64,000 bases of DNA from Oscillospiraceae bacterium (GTDB lineage Bacteria > Bacillota > Clostridia > Oscillospirales > Acutalibacteraceae): positions 186,001 to 250,000 of the forward strand of contig SVPQ01000001.1 in assembly GCA_015065845.1 (NCBI GenBank). The letters run 5' to 3'. Shown here piece by piece: positions 47,501 through 56,794 of the stretch. Each line of letters begins with the position of its first letter. The stretch's first letter is position 1. The notes beneath the pieces were generated by a model, which saw only the letters and a list, made by a program, of their open reading frames with translations, made no database searches and was not told the DNA's origin. The position numbers were made by a program, and so were the translations under genes.

Positions 47501-49871
47501 AACTATCAGTTACATCTTCACCAGAAGCATTTTTTATAACTGCTTCTGAAACTTCAATATCATAATCTTTGACCGTAGCAGTATTTTCAAAATCTTTTGC
47601 AACAAGAGTTGCTGATATTACTGCATCACCAGTAACAAGACCATTATCTGCTTCATATTCAGTAAGTGTCGGTTTTTCACCATTTACAACTACAGAAACA
47701 TCTTTTGCAGTTATAGTTACTTGTTTTTTATTGATTGTAACAGTTGTTTCAGGAAGAAGTTCTGACAACTTATAATTTGAAGACTTTTCACCTGTGAGCA
47801 CTGGTGAACCTGTGAAAACAACTTCTTTATCATTACCAGCGAGTGAATCATCTACATTTGCTTTAACATCGTTAAAATCAATTGAAACTTTTCCACCATC
47901 GGCATCTACAACACCTGTTATATCTGAACCAATAATTTCAACATCTGTTTTTCCGTTATATTCACGGTCAGAAACATTTATTTCTGAAATTGAAACAGTT
48001 GCCTGTTCTATTTTATATGAACTTTCAGCTGTACCCTGATAGTTACCTTTACCTGTTACTACAACTGTAATTTCACCAACATTTATAAAATCATCAGTCG
48101 CTGTTTCACCGCGTTTATATTTTACCGTATAATCTGTATCAAGAGTTAAGCCATCAACACTGATAGTTGGTTTTTGTTCTGCACCATTATAGACAAAATC
48201 CCCTGATAATGTTACCATTTCGTCAGTAATAGTTTTTCTATCAATAGTTACAATTACAGGTTCTGAAACTTCAACATCATTATAGTTTTCATTACCTACA
48301 ACTCTGTAATACACATTATAATCACCTGCATCTGTAGCAACAGGAAGAGTTGTGCTCCATTCTGCATCTTCTGCTTCTCCTAATTTGTACTCAATTGTAC
48401 CATTAGCAGCAGTACCCGCTGTTACAAGTGTCTGAGCTTCGCCTGTATAAACTAAATTTTCAATTGCTGTCGGTGCAGTTTCAATTAATGAAGCGGCTTC
48501 ATTTACTTTTACCAAAAATTCTGTAGTTACAGGTTCTTCATTACCATCTGCTTCAACATAAGCTTCATCCTGAGGGTTATAAGAAACAGTATAGCTGTAT
48601 TCACCTACACTCAATGTATTTAAATATGAAGCGTTAAGTGTAATTTTATTATTATCTGTATCTACTGTGTAATTATTGTTATCAAGTTGTACTCCATTAC
48701 ATTTGATAGAATTTACAGTATTACCATTGAATGTTACACTTATTTCTTCATCTGAATTTTCGTTATAAGTGTACTCAATAGTTTGATTTTCTGATACTGA
48801 ATCACTGTAAAGAACAATACCATCACTACTGATATATGTTACATTACCAACATTATCAGTAATTTTTGCATAAATTACATTTTTAGAGTCAGCATCGAGT
48901 GAAACTGCTCCATCATTTCCAATGGTCTTCCACTCAATAATTTCAGATATATCAGAAATTTGCTCGGCAGAAACATAATATTCAACAGAAGCAACGCCAC
49001 TACCATCTGCATCATCAGCAGTAATAGTTAACTCTTTTTCTTCTTTAAAGAACAACACAAAGCTTATTGTATCAAGAAGTGTTGACCAGTTATTGCTTTC
49101 ACCAAGTGTAATTAAACCTGTCGGAGCGGTTGAATCGAGTTTAGCACTCAAATCACCACTTACATTGACAGCATTTTCATTTTCAGATGGTTTTAAATAA
49201 ATAGTTATTCCATTTTCGTCTGTTACATCATCCTGAGTAATTTCAAGGGCATCGCTGGTAAATCCATCATTCTCACTTAACGAAACAGAACTACCATCAG
49301 CAGGGGTTACAAATGCACTGCGAGCCCAACCAGATTCATTCTGATTTTCGTATTCTATAGTTGCAAAAACATCTGAATCGACACCGCAAGTGCAGACACC
49401 AACTATTTCATCATTTTCAATTTTATAGTTTTCTATATTATGAACATTACCATCTACACTTTTATGAAACATAATGTCTTCAGGTTTTGTTGTTATTTTT
49501 TCAGGATTATCACAAATAACAATTACATTTTCAGCAAATGCGTCTGGATCTATAATTTCAATATTTGAACTATTTAAATCTATCGTTTTAAGGTTCTCAC
49601 AATTTGAAAAAGCACCTGATAAAATGCGTGTTATTTTATAACTAACCGTATTAATGTCGATTACTCCTGCCAACACTAAATTTTCATCTGTTCCAAGCCA
49701 CTCTTTAACATAACATTCTACGGCTACTTCATCATATTGAAATATTCCAACACCCTCCAGAGTGTACTCCTGCATTTCACCATTTTCCGCATTTGCTGTT
49801 ATTGGTGCAGAAACGCACACACCTATAACAAAAACAATCGCTAAAAGTGAACTAAGTAATCTTTTCACCAA
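44559..49871 (-). CDS. giant secreted protein: MBG-like, Cys-rich and FN3-like modules
   Basis: A 1770-residue secreted protein. Signal peptide at 1-28 (LLSSLLAIVFVIGVCVSAPI). Residues 30-130 resemble a short BspA-type leucine-rich segment (GAFSNCENLKTIDLNSSNIE). Ig-like material follows to about 470. Residues about 480-800 hold MBG/YDG-like domains (ITAKDVSVVVNGEKPTLTEY). About ten Cys modules fill 803-1212, with PATCVEEGLKARSCKNGCG-type CxxC motifs. Six FN3-like modules of about 92 residues fill 1213-1755, followed by a Glu-rich end. No LPXTG or SLH anchor. It has the same module order as the 1238-residue protein and is probably its paralogue. Role unknown, probably surface or matrix. Confidence 0.85.
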   Translation of the reverse strand: MVKRLLSSLLAIVFVIGVCVSAPITANAENGEMQEYTLEGVGIFQYDEVAVECYVKEWLGTDENLVLAGVIDINTVSYKITRILSGAFSNCENLKTIDLNSSNIEIIDPDAFAENVIVICDNPEKITTKPEDIMFHKSVDGNVHNIENYKIENDEIVGVCTCGVDSDVFATIEYENQNESGWARSAFVTPADGSSVSLSENDGFTSDALEITQDDVTDENGITIYLKPSENENAVNVSGDLSAKLDSTAPTGLITLGESNNWSTLLDTISFVLFFKEEKELTITADDADGSGVASVEYYVSAEQISDISEIIEWKTIGNDGAVSLDADSKNVIYAKITDNVGNVTYISSDGIVLYSDSVSENQTIEYTYNENSDEEISVTFNGNTVNSIKCNGVQLDNNNYTVDTDNNKITLNASYLNTLSVGEYSYTVSYNPQDEAYVEADGNEEPVTTEFLVKVNEAASLIETAPTAIENLVYTGEAQTLVTAGTAANGTIEYKLGEAEDAEWSTTLPVATDAGDYNVYYRVVGNENYNDVEVSEPVIVTIDRKTITDEMVTLSGDFVYNGAEQKPTISVDGLTLDTDYTVKYKRGETATDDFINVGEITVVVTGKGNYQGTAESSYKIEQATVSISEINVSDREYNGKTDVEIIGSDITGVVDADGGKVSIDFNDVKANVDDSLAGNDKEVVFTGSPVLTGEKSSNYKLSELLPETTVTINKKQVTITAKDVSVVVNGEKPTLTEYEADNGLVTGDAVISATLVAKDFENTATVKDYDIEVSEAVIKNASGEDVTDSYDVKYLAGKLSVIECTHHQGGTATCKEQAICTICKQPYGEVNAENHEITKWTETTPATCVTKGVESGECDLCEKTVTRETEKNPDAHTLGFRQKKAPNCNESGELEIYCKNGCGYCEIEGIEPDGTSHDWSGEWVVTTPATCKAEGVKTKECANGCGEKQTMAIPVDSESHNMSEWEVTPATCVEEGLKARSCKNGCGHTETETLPIDKDAHKLSGDWTVVTQATCVTDGEKVQKCLNDGCTHSVTEVIPADGTSHNLGGWEITIPVQCTVKGEIAKFCKNGDCDYKLTEEVQPDGKTHTFDTEYTIVPPTCVKVGEKYRACVNPDCTEKRDVEEIEIDLNAHEKTEVINAKEPTCLEDGYTGDEYCPACETVIAKGEVLKATGHKVSDWITDKEPTFTTVGKQHKECTVCKAELQTAIIEKRTLDTPKVTIENVSDGIKVKWTQDEDATGYIVYSSQYDVKTKKWSKWKNRGTIKAEASSWVDEKVKKNVKYKYTVRAVNGDFKSAYKESNSITFIPAPKATVTISTTGLLVKWNKIDGADSYIVYRSEKKNSKWTKWSNLGTTGEAKNTWLDDKVKSGATYRYAIRAVDNKIKSGYIATSGMIFLEQPTLTISNTAEGIIGSWEKVAGAKGYTIYRSELVSGKWTNWINLGTTKETAKSFTDKTVKSGKQYKYTLRAVNGKVKSTYKSSDALMYLAEPVLKIKNEANAITGSWTQVKGAKGYSIYRSELKDGKWTKWVNLGTAKETAKTFTDKTVKSGVTYKYTVKAINGKYKSSFVSTSKLVFLSLPTVKVANNATGVKVTWNKITGAESYIVYRREYKSDKWTKWKNLGSTEKNSFIDSTAVSNTKYQYTVRAVNGGSKSVYKASSTLRYIAAPVVILEGDKTDIKVLWAKVDGAKNYTVYRAVLGEDGKWSSWQKMADVKETKSSWIDKSTEEDVVYRYTVRAVNGKIKSAYIASEPFMIESEEEPEKTPETEQK

Positions 49872-49960
49872 AACACTTCCTTTTTATTTTTGAATAATTT
49901 ATTACATATCTATACATTATAATTGTACTAATTTTTCAGTATAAAGTCAATAGCTTTTTA

Positions 49961-50123
49961 GTAGCAAGTGTGCAAGTATGCAAGTTGCAAGCAGGTATTA
50001 GGTTTCAGGTATTAATAAAAAACAAAATACCCTATCATTAACGGTTTATCGAAAACCAAAAATGATAGGATAAATTCATTTTGATAACACTTGCATACTT
50101 ACTACTTGCACACTTGCAACTGA
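49961..50123. repeat. intergenic repeat cassette D
   Basis: The left flank (49961-49994) is built of GCAAGTG and GCAAGTA words and the right flank (50089-50123) of their complement. GCAAGTGTGCAAGTA at 49964-49978 is exactly inverted at 50103-50117. The hairpin CCTATCATT (50031-50039) with AATGATAGG (50061-50069) shares its core with cassettes B and C. The right flank ends at the argF stop codon. The hairpin also acts as the arg operon terminator. Confidence 0.68.
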
Positions 50124-51110
50124 TTATTTAAGCGTCGCTAACATAACCGCCTTAATTGTATGCATTCTGTTTTCTGCTTCCTGGAATACAACTGACTGCT
50201 CACTTTCGAAAACATCATCAGTAACCTCAACTGCAGTTCTGTTGAACTTATCGCAGATTTTTTTACCGATTTCAGTCTTTTTATCATGATAAGACGGAAG
50301 ACAGTGCATAAATATTGTATCTTTACCTGTGTGTGACATTAATTCTTTATTAACCTGATATTTTGACAAATCGTTGATTCTTTCTGCCCATACAAGTTCA
50401 GGTTCACCCATTGAAACCCACACATCAGTGTAAACAACATCAGCATTTTTTACTGCAGAAACAGGGTCTTCTGAGAAAGTTAAAGTTGCACCTGTTGATT
50501 TTGCAATTTTTTTACATTCACCAACCAAATCGGTATCAGGGAAATATTTCTTTGGTGCACACGCAACGAAATTAAGACCCATTTTTGCACAACCAACCAT
50601 TAAAGAGTTACCCATATTGTATCTTGCATCACCAAGGTAAACAAAATTGATACCTTTTAAGTAACCGAATTTTTCTTTGATTGTAAGAAAATCTGCAAGA
50701 ATCTGTGTCGGGTGAAATTCGTTTGTAAGTCCATTCCATACAGGAACACTGGAATATCTTGCAAGTTCTTCAACAACTTCCTGACCGTAACCACGGTATT
50801 CAATTCCATCATAAATTGAAGAAAGTACTCTTGCAGTGTCTGCAATACTTTCTTTTCTGCCTATCTGAGATGCAGACGGGTCAAGGTAAGTAACACCCAT
50901 ACCCAAATCCCTTGCAGCAACCTCAAAACTGCAACGGGTTCTGGTACTTGTTTTTTCAAAAATAAGTGCAATATTTTTACCTTTTAAAACTTCGTGTGGA
51001 ACACCTTTTTTCTTTTTCTCTTTAAGGTCTGCCGCAAGGTCTATAAGGTATTCTATTTCTTCACTTGTATAGTCAAGCAACTTTAAAAAATCTTTACCTG
51101 CTAAATTCAT
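50124..51110 (-). CDS. argF: ornithine carbamoyltransferase
   Basis: A 328-residue cytosolic enzyme making citrulline from ornithine and carbamoyl phosphate. The carbamoyl phosphate loop is [16 protein letters not shown] (STRTR) and the ornithine-binding motif is [16 protein letters not shown] precedes the ATG. Last gene of argGHCJBDF, ending at cassette D. Single-domain architecture and length match anabolic OTCases. Confidence 0.95.
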   Translation of the reverse strand: MNLAGKDFLKLLDYTSEEIEYLIDLAADLKEKKKKGVPHEVLKGKNIALIFEKTSTRTRCSFEVAARDLGMGVTYLDPSASQIGRKESIADTARVLSSIYDGIEYRGYGQEVVEELARYSSVPVWNGLTNEFHPTQILADFLTIKEKFGYLKGINFVYLGDARYNMGNSLMVGCAKMGLNFVACAPKKYFPDTDLVGECKKIAKSTGATLTFSEDPVSAVKNADVVYTDVWVSMGEPELVWAERINDLSKYQVNKELMSHTGKDTIFMHCLPSYHDKKTEIGKKICDKFNRTAVEVTDDVFESEQSVVFQEAENRMHTIKAVMLATLK

Positions 51111-51113
51111 TTT

Positions 51114-52280
51114 TTACCCTACCTTTACTGCCTTTTTTATAACCTGAATTGCTTTTATGAGCTCATCATCTGTAATATTAAGCGGTGGTAAAAGTCTCAC
51201 TTTGTTTTTCGCCTTTATAGGAAGAACACCGTTTTCCTGACAGATTTTAATTACTTCGCCTGCGTCTTTCTCAGTTTCAATACCGAGCATAAGACCGAGA
51301 CCTGTAACACTTTTCACACCATCTGCATTTTCGAGTTCTTTGATAATATATCTTGATTTTCTGTTTACATCTTCTAAAAATCCATAGGTAAGGCGAGAAA
51401 TAACATTTACTGCACCTGCACATGCAATCGGGTTACCGCCGAAAGTTGAACCGTGAGTACCACTTGTTAAAACATTCTGTGTTTTCTCTCCGAACATAAC
51501 TGCACCTATTGGAAGTCCGCCACCTAAACCCTTTGCAGTTGTAACAATGTCAGGTGTAATTCCGTAATGCATATATCCATAAAGTTTACCGGTTCTGCCG
51601 TTACCAGTCTGAACTTCGTCAACAATCATTAAAATATCTTCTTTTTCACATATTTCTTTGATTGCAGTAACAAATTCTTTTGTAAGTGGCACTACGCCAC
51701 CTTCACCCTGAACAGTTTCAAACATAATTGCCGCTAATTTATTTTCTGCTACTGTCTTTCTGAGCATTTCAACATCATTGGCATCTGTATAAACAAAACC
51801 GTCTGTAAGCGGTAAAAAGTCATTATGAAAAACATCCTGACCAGTTGCCGCAAGAGTTGTGATTGTTCTGCCGTGGAAACTGTTATTTAAAGTTAAAATT
51901 TTATAATAATCTTTACCTTTTTTCTCAAATGCGTATTTCCTTGCAGTTTTAATTGCGCCTTCGTTTGCTTCCGCACCTGAATTACCGAAAAACACTTTTT
52001 TCATACCGGTTTTTTCGCAAAGAAGTTCTGCAAGTTTCACACAAGGTTCTGAATAATAAAGGTTTGATGTGTGCTGACAAACAGTAAGTTGTTTTGCTAC
52101 TGCACTTACCCATCCTTCGTCACACATACCAAAAATATTAACAGCAATACCGCTACCCATATCAATGTATTCTTTACCATTTTCGTCAACAACTGTTGAA
52201 CCTTTGCCTGAAACTATCTCAATAGGAAATCTTCCGTAAGTATTGGCAATATAATATTGATCTTTCTCCTTAACGCTCAT
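51114..52280 (-). CDS. argD: acetylornithine aminotransferase
   Basis: A 388-residue PLP enzyme of the class III aminotransferases. GNSGAEANEGAIKTARKYA, MFETVQGEGGVVPL and the PLP lysine in TTAKGLGGGLPIGAVM are clear. The ATG at 52280 (MSVKEKDQYY) follows AAGGGG; a longer frame would overlap the end of argB. Three bases separate it from argF. Confidence 0.95.
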   Translation of the reverse strand: MSVKEKDQYYIANTYGRFPIEIVSGKGSTVVDENGKEYIDMGSGIAVNIFGMCDEGWVSAVAKQLTVCQHTSNLYYSEPCVKLAELLCEKTGMKKVFFGNSGAEANEGAIKTARKYAFEKKGKDYYKILTLNNSFHGRTITTLAATGQDVFHNDFLPLTDGFVYTDANDVEMLRKTVAENKLAAIMFETVQGEGGVVPLTKEFVTAIKEICEKEDILMIVDEVQTGNGRTGKLYGYMHYGITPDIVTTAKGLGGGLPIGAVMFGEKTQNVLTSGTHGSTFGGNPIACAGAVNVISRLTYGFLEDVNRKSRYIIKELENADGVKSVTGLGLMLGIETEKDAGEVIKICQENGVLPIKAKNKVRLLPPLNITDDELIKAIQVIKKAVKVG

Positions 52281-52290
52281 TTTTATCCCC

Positions 52291-53172
52291 TTATCTTTCG
52301 TCATCATATTCTTCGGTAACCATTGTACCAGCACCCTCATCTGTCAACAACTCTATGAGAATTGAGTGTGGAATTCTACCGTCCATTATAATTACTTTTT
52401 CTACACCTTTTCTTATTGCATCTATGCAACATTCAACTTTTGGAATCATACCGCCTGAAATAACGCCCGTCTGAAAAAGTTTTTGTGCATCTTCAATATT
52501 GATGCATTTAATAATAGAATTCGGGTCATCTTTATCTTTTAAAACACCCGCAATATCTGTCATAGAAATAAGTCTTGTTGCATTCATAGCACCTGCTATG
52601 TAAGATGCGGCAGTATCTGCATTTATGTTATAAACATTACCCTCGTTGTCACAACCAACAGTTGAAACAACAGGAATATAACCTTTTTCAAGAACATCTA
52701 AAACAGGGGTAACATCTACTTTTGTAATTCTGCCGACAAAACCTAATCTTTCGTCTTTGACTTCTGCTTCAATCATATGGCCGTCAAGACCCGAAATACC
52801 AATAGCCTTACCGCCGTTAATCTGAATAAGATTAACGAGTGTTTTATTAATTTTACCTGCAAGTACCATCTGTACTACATCTGCAGTTTCTTTATCTGTA
52901 ACACGAAGACCATCAACAAACTTACTCTCTTTACCAATTTTATTTAAGGTTTCTGTAATTTCAGGGCCACCACCGTGAACTAAAACAACCTTAACACCTA
53001 TAAGATGAAGAAGAACAATATCTTCCATAACCTGTTGTTTTAATTCTTCGCTTACCATAGCGTTACCGCCATATTTCACAACAACAATTTTGTCGTGATA
53101 TTTCTGAATGTAAGGCAAAGCCTGTGTAAGAATTTCTGCTCTGTCTAAATTTGTAACATTTTTATCTATCAT
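52291..53172 (-). CDS. argB: acetylglutamate kinase
   Basis: A 293-residue amino-acid kinase. VVVKYGGNAMVSEELKQQVM and VLVHGGGPEITETLNKIG bind the phosphate and acetylglutamate. The N-terminal helix and the long form suggest the arginine-inhibited hexameric type. Its ATG overlaps the argJ stop (53169-53172), so translation is coupled. Confidence 0.95.
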   Translation of the reverse strand: MIDKNVTNLDRAEILTQALPYIQKYHDKIVVVKYGGNAMVSEELKQQVMEDIVLLHLIGVKVVLVHGGGPEITETLNKIGKESKFVDGLRVTDKETADVVQMVLAGKINKTLVNLIQINGGKAIGISGLDGHMIEAEVKDERLGFVGRITKVDVTPVLDVLEKGYIPVVSTVGCDNEGNVYNINADTAASYIAGAMNATRLISMTDIAGVLKDKDDPNSIIKCINIEDAQKLFQTGVISGGMIPKVECCIDAIRKGVEKVIIMDGRIPHSILIELLTDEGAGTMVTEEYDDER

Positions 53173-54380
53173 GTTCTGTAATCTCCATTGATTTTTACAT
53201 ATTCATAAGTTAAATCGCAACCCCATGCAGTAGCAGAAGAATTGCCATCGTTTAATTCAATTTTAGTAACAATTTCTTTTTCAAGAAGAATTTCTTTCGC
53301 TTTTTCTTCAGAAAATTCTACACCTGCACCGTTTTTGCAAACGAGAATTTCACCTTTATCTGAAATAAATGAAACATCAATTTTAGTAACATCCACATCA
53401 GCACCACTGTAACCAATAGCACAGAGCACTCTGCCCCAGTTTGCATCCGCACCGAACATTGCGGCTTTTGTGAGTGATGAACAAATCACACTTTTTGCAA
53501 CTGTTTTAGCAATTTCTTCAGTTTTTGCACCATTTACCTGACACTCAAGAAGCTTTGTAGCACCTTCGCCATCACCTGCAATCATTCTGCAAAGATGAAC
53601 AGTAATTGTGTTGAGTGCTTTCATAAAGGTGTTAAAATCTTCGCCATTTGAGGTAATTTCTTCATTACCTGCCATACCATTAGCAAGAACCGTTACCATA
53701 TCATTTGTTGATGTATCACCATCAACACTTACCATATTAAATGTATTTTTAATATCAGTTGAAAGTGCTTTTTGTAACATTTCAGGTGAAATAGCACAGT
53801 CGGTTGTGATAAATACAAGCATTGTTGCCATATTAGGATGAATCATACCTGAGCCTTTAGCAATACCACCGATTTTACATTCTTTACCGCCGATATTAAA
53901 AGAAACTGCAATTTCTTTTAAAACTGTATCAGTTGTCATAATACCCTCTGCGGCATCCTGACTGTTATTGCCTAAAGAAGATTTTAATTCTTCCATACCG
54001 TTTTTTATAGGTTCAATATCGAGTGGCTGACCGATAACGCCTGTTGAAGCAACAACTACATCCTGTTCAGAAATATTCATTACTTCTGCTACTAATTTAC
54101 TCATACCCTCTGCAATTTCAATTCCGTTTGCATTACAGGTATTAGCATTACCACTGTTACAGATAACTGCTTGTGCAAAACCATCAGCAATATGATTTTT
54201 AGTAACTACAAGCGGTGCACCTTTAACTAAATTTGTTGTGTAAACTGCCGCTGCCGCCGCTCTTTTTTCACTAAAAATCAGTGATAAATCTTTTTTTGTT
54301 TTATTTTTTCTTATACCGCAGTGAATACCACCTGCAGTAAAGCCTGTTGCGGCACAAACGCCACCATTTATAATTTCCAT
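53169..54380 (-). CDS. argJ: glutamate N-acetyltransferase/ornithine acetyltransferase
   Basis: A 403-residue precursor that self-cleaves before the nucleophilic threonine in GSGMIHPNMATMLVF, giving alpha and beta chains. It recycles acetyl groups between acetylornithine and glutamate. AVICNSGNANTCNA and GDGEGATKLLE are family motifs. AGGAG precedes the ATG. Having ArgJ explains the absence of argE in the operon. Confidence 0.95.
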   Translation of the reverse strand: MEIINGGVCAATGFTAGGIHCGIRKNKTKKDLSLIFSEKRAAAAAVYTTNLVKGAPLVVTKNHIADGFAQAVICNSGNANTCNANGIEIAEGMSKLVAEVMNISEQDVVVASTGVIGQPLDIEPIKNGMEELKSSLGNNSQDAAEGIMTTDTVLKEIAVSFNIGGKECKIGGIAKGSGMIHPNMATMLVFITTDCAISPEMLQKALSTDIKNTFNMVSVDGDTSTNDMVTVLANGMAGNEEITSNGEDFNTFMKALNTITVHLCRMIAGDGEGATKLLECQVNGAKTEEIAKTVAKSVICSSLTKAAMFGADANWGRVLCAIGYSGADVDVTKIDVSFISDKGEILVCKNGAGVEFSEEKAKEILLEKEIVTKIELNDGNSSATAWGCDLTYEYVKINGDYRT

Positions 54381-54402
54381 AACTACTTTCTCCTGAATGA
54401 GA

Positions 54403-55341
54403 TTATTTTATAACTAAACCAGTTGTTTCATCCTGACCTAAAACAATGTTAAGACATTCTATTGCGGCACCTGAAGCACCTTTGCCTAAATTGTCATATC
54501 TTGCAGTAAGAATAATTCTGTCTTCATTACCGAAAACTGAAATTTCCATTGAATCAAAACCTGAATATGTACCTGCAGAAATAAATCCGCTTTCGTCATT
54601 ATTATCTTTAAAATTCACAATAGGTCCCTGATATTTTTCTTTATAAATGTTTTTTATATCCTCAAGGGTAGTTCCATCTTTTAACATACTCTTGAATATC
54701 GGTACAGTAACTTCCATACCCGAATAAAATGGTGCTACCACCGGGCAAAAAGCAGGTGCATTTTCTATATTGCTTATTGCTTTCATTTCTTTTAAATGCT
54801 TATGTTGTTGAGTAAGACCATACTGTCTTGGTGCATCTAAAAGTTCATCTCTTTCTGCATCTTCATAATCTGCAATCATCTTTTTACCGCCACCGGAATA
54901 TCCTGTAAGCGAAAAGCATGAAAGATTTTCATTTGCATTTAAAATGCCACTTTCAACAAGCGGATATACAAGTGCTATAAATCCGCTGGCATGACACCCC
55001 GGCACTGCAATTCTCTTGCTGTTTTCTATTTTTTCTCTGTGCTTTTCTGAAAGTTCTGGAAAACCATAAGCAAAATTTTCATCTGTTCTGTGAGCAGTTG
55101 AAGTATCAATTATAACTGTGTTGTTATTTTCAATAAGACTTACAGATTCTCTTGCCGCATCATCAGGAAGACACAAAAATGCAATATCTGCACTGTTAAG
55201 TGCTTCTTTTCTTGCAGCAATATCTTTTCTTTTTTCTTCAGAAAGCGTAATAATTTCTATACCTTCGAAATTTTCAAGTCTTTCAAAAATTCTGAGACCG
55301 GTAGTCCCCGCTTTTCCATCAATAAATATCTTCTTTGCCAT
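54403..55341 (-). CDS. argC: N-acetyl-gamma-glutamyl-phosphate reductase, short type
   Basis: A 312-residue NADPH-dependent reductase of the short (type 2) ArgC class. IDGKAGTTGLRIFERL is the nucleotide-binding start and VPGCHASGFIALVYPLV holds the catalytic cysteine. The start overlaps the end of argH by 23 bases, with CGGAG upstream. Fourth enzyme step is in the same transcript as argJ. Confidence 0.92.
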   Translation of the reverse strand: MAKKIFIDGKAGTTGLRIFERLENFEGIEIITLSEEKRKDIAARKEALNSADIAFLCLPDDAARESVSLIENNNTVIIDTSTAHRTDENFAYGFPELSEKHREKIENSKRIAVPGCHASGFIALVYPLVESGILNANENLSCFSLTGYSGGGKKMIADYEDAERDELLDAPRQYGLTQQHKHLKEMKAISNIENAPAFCPVVAPFYSGMEVTVPIFKSMLKDGTTLEDIKNIYKEKYQGPIVNFKDNNDESGFISAGTYSGFDSMEISVFGNEDRIILTARYDNLGKGASGAAIECLNIVLGQDETTGLVIK

Positions 55342-56710
55342 TTATAAACTCCGTAACATACTCTATTTGTTTTTCTACTGATTCATAACCTGTTGAACCT
55401 GCAGAAATTCTCTTTTTAATACAGGTTTCAAGTGAAATTTCTTCATATAAATCCTCAGCAAACAACTCACTGATTTTCTGATATTCTGAAAGTTCCATAT
55501 TATCAAGAACTATATTTTCATCAATACATTTAGCAACAATCTGACCTACAATTTTATATGCAGAACGGAAAGGAAGACCTTTTTTAACAAGGTAATCTGC
55601 AAGATCTGTTGCGTTTATAAAGCCTTTTTGTGCCGCTTTATACATATTATCTTTTAACGCAGTCATTGTAGAAATCATCGGTGCAAAAATACTTAAGCAC
55701 CTTTTAACAGTTTCAATTCCGTCAAAAATTGCTTCTTTATCCTCCTGCATATCTTTGTTATATGCAAGTGGTAAACCTTTTAAAGAAGTTAAAAGTGACA
55801 TTAAATCACCATATACTCTACCTGTTTTACCGCGTACCAGTTCTGCCATATCAGGATTTTTCTTCTGTGGCATAATACTTGAACCTGTTGTATATGAATC
55901 ATCTAATTCAACAAATTTGAATTCCCAAGAAGACCAGAGAATAACTTCTTCTGAAAATCTTGAAAGGTGCATCATAATAAGACTGAAGCAAGAAAGTAAT
56001 TCAACACAGAAATCTCTGTCCGAAACACCATCAATACTGTTTTGAGTTATACCATAAAACTCTAATTTTTCTGCTACAAACTCTCTGTCGGTATTATATG
56101 TAGTACCTGAAAGTGCACAAGAGCCTAAAGGTGAATAGTTCATTCTTTTAACTGCATCAGAAAGACGACCTATATCACGGATAAACATCATTGCGTATGC
56201 TAAAAGGTGGTGAGCAAAGGTAATGGGCTGTGCTCTTTGCAAATGTGTGTAGCCAGGCATAATTGCGTCCTGATTTTTCTTTGCTTGTTCTAAAATTGCT
56301 TCAATAAGATTATATAAAAGTTCATTTACTTCTACCGCTTCATCCCTTAAATAAAGACGGATATCAAGAGCAACCTGGTCATTTCTGCTTCGTGCTGTGT
56401 GAAGTCGTTTACCAACATCGCCTTTTCTCTTTGTAAGCTCTGCTTCAACGAACATATGAATATCTTCTGCCTCCATATCAATAGGAAGAGCACCACTTGT
56501 AATATCATCACATATTGAAGAAAGTCCATCAGTAATTTCCTCATAATCTTCTGTTGATATAATACCTTGTTTTACAAGCATTGAAGCGTGTGCAATTGAA
56601 CCTTTTATATCCTGCACATACATTTTACTGTCAAAGTGAATGGAAGAATTAAAATCGTCTGCCTCTTTATTAAGAGCTTTTTGAAATCTTCCCGCCCACA
56701 TTTTATCCAT
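55319..56710 (-). CDS. argH: argininosuccinate lyase
   Basis: A 463-residue enzyme of the fumarase/aspartase superfamily. MWAGRFQKALNKEAD opens the protein, TARSRNDQVALDIRLYLRD and GYTHLQRAQPITFAHHL follow, and the catalytic loop is GSSIMPQKKNPD. The ATG at 56710 is preferred, about 11 bases after GAAAGGA. It is separated from argG by a gap containing a 12-bp hairpin. Confidence 0.94.
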   Translation of the reverse strand: MDKMWAGRFQKALNKEADDFNSSIHFDSKMYVQDIKGSIAHASMLVKQGIISTEDYEEITDGLSSICDDITSGALPIDMEAEDIHMFVEAELTKRKGDVGKRLHTARSRNDQVALDIRLYLRDEAVEVNELLYNLIEAILEQAKKNQDAIMPGYTHLQRAQPITFAHHLLAYAMMFIRDIGRLSDAVKRMNYSPLGSCALSGTTYNTDREFVAEKLEFYGITQNSIDGVSDRDFCVELLSCFSLIMMHLSRFSEEVILWSSWEFKFVELDDSYTTGSSIMPQKKNPDMAELVRGKTGRVYGDLMSLLTSLKGLPLAYNKDMQEDKEAIFDGIETVKRCLSIFAPMISTMTALKDNMYKAAQKGFINATDLADYLVKKGLPFRSAYKIVGQIVAKCIDENIVLDNMELSEYQKISELFAEDLYEEISLETCIKKRISAGSTGYESVEKQIEYVTEFINGKEDIY

Positions 56711-56734
56711 AATAATAAAAGTCCTTTCAATATT

Positions 56735-56777
56735 ATTAACCACTGACTGTTTCCGATGTTTCTAATCAGTGGTTAAT
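56735..56777. other. intercistronic hairpin between argG and argH
   Basis: ATTAACCACTGA (56735-56746) and TCAGTGGTTAAT (56766-56777) form a perfect 12-bp stem around a 19-base loop. No T-run follows on the minus strand, so it is more likely an mRNA processing or stabilising element than a strong terminator. Confidence 0.6.
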
Positions 56778-56794
56778 ACTAATTATTTATACAA

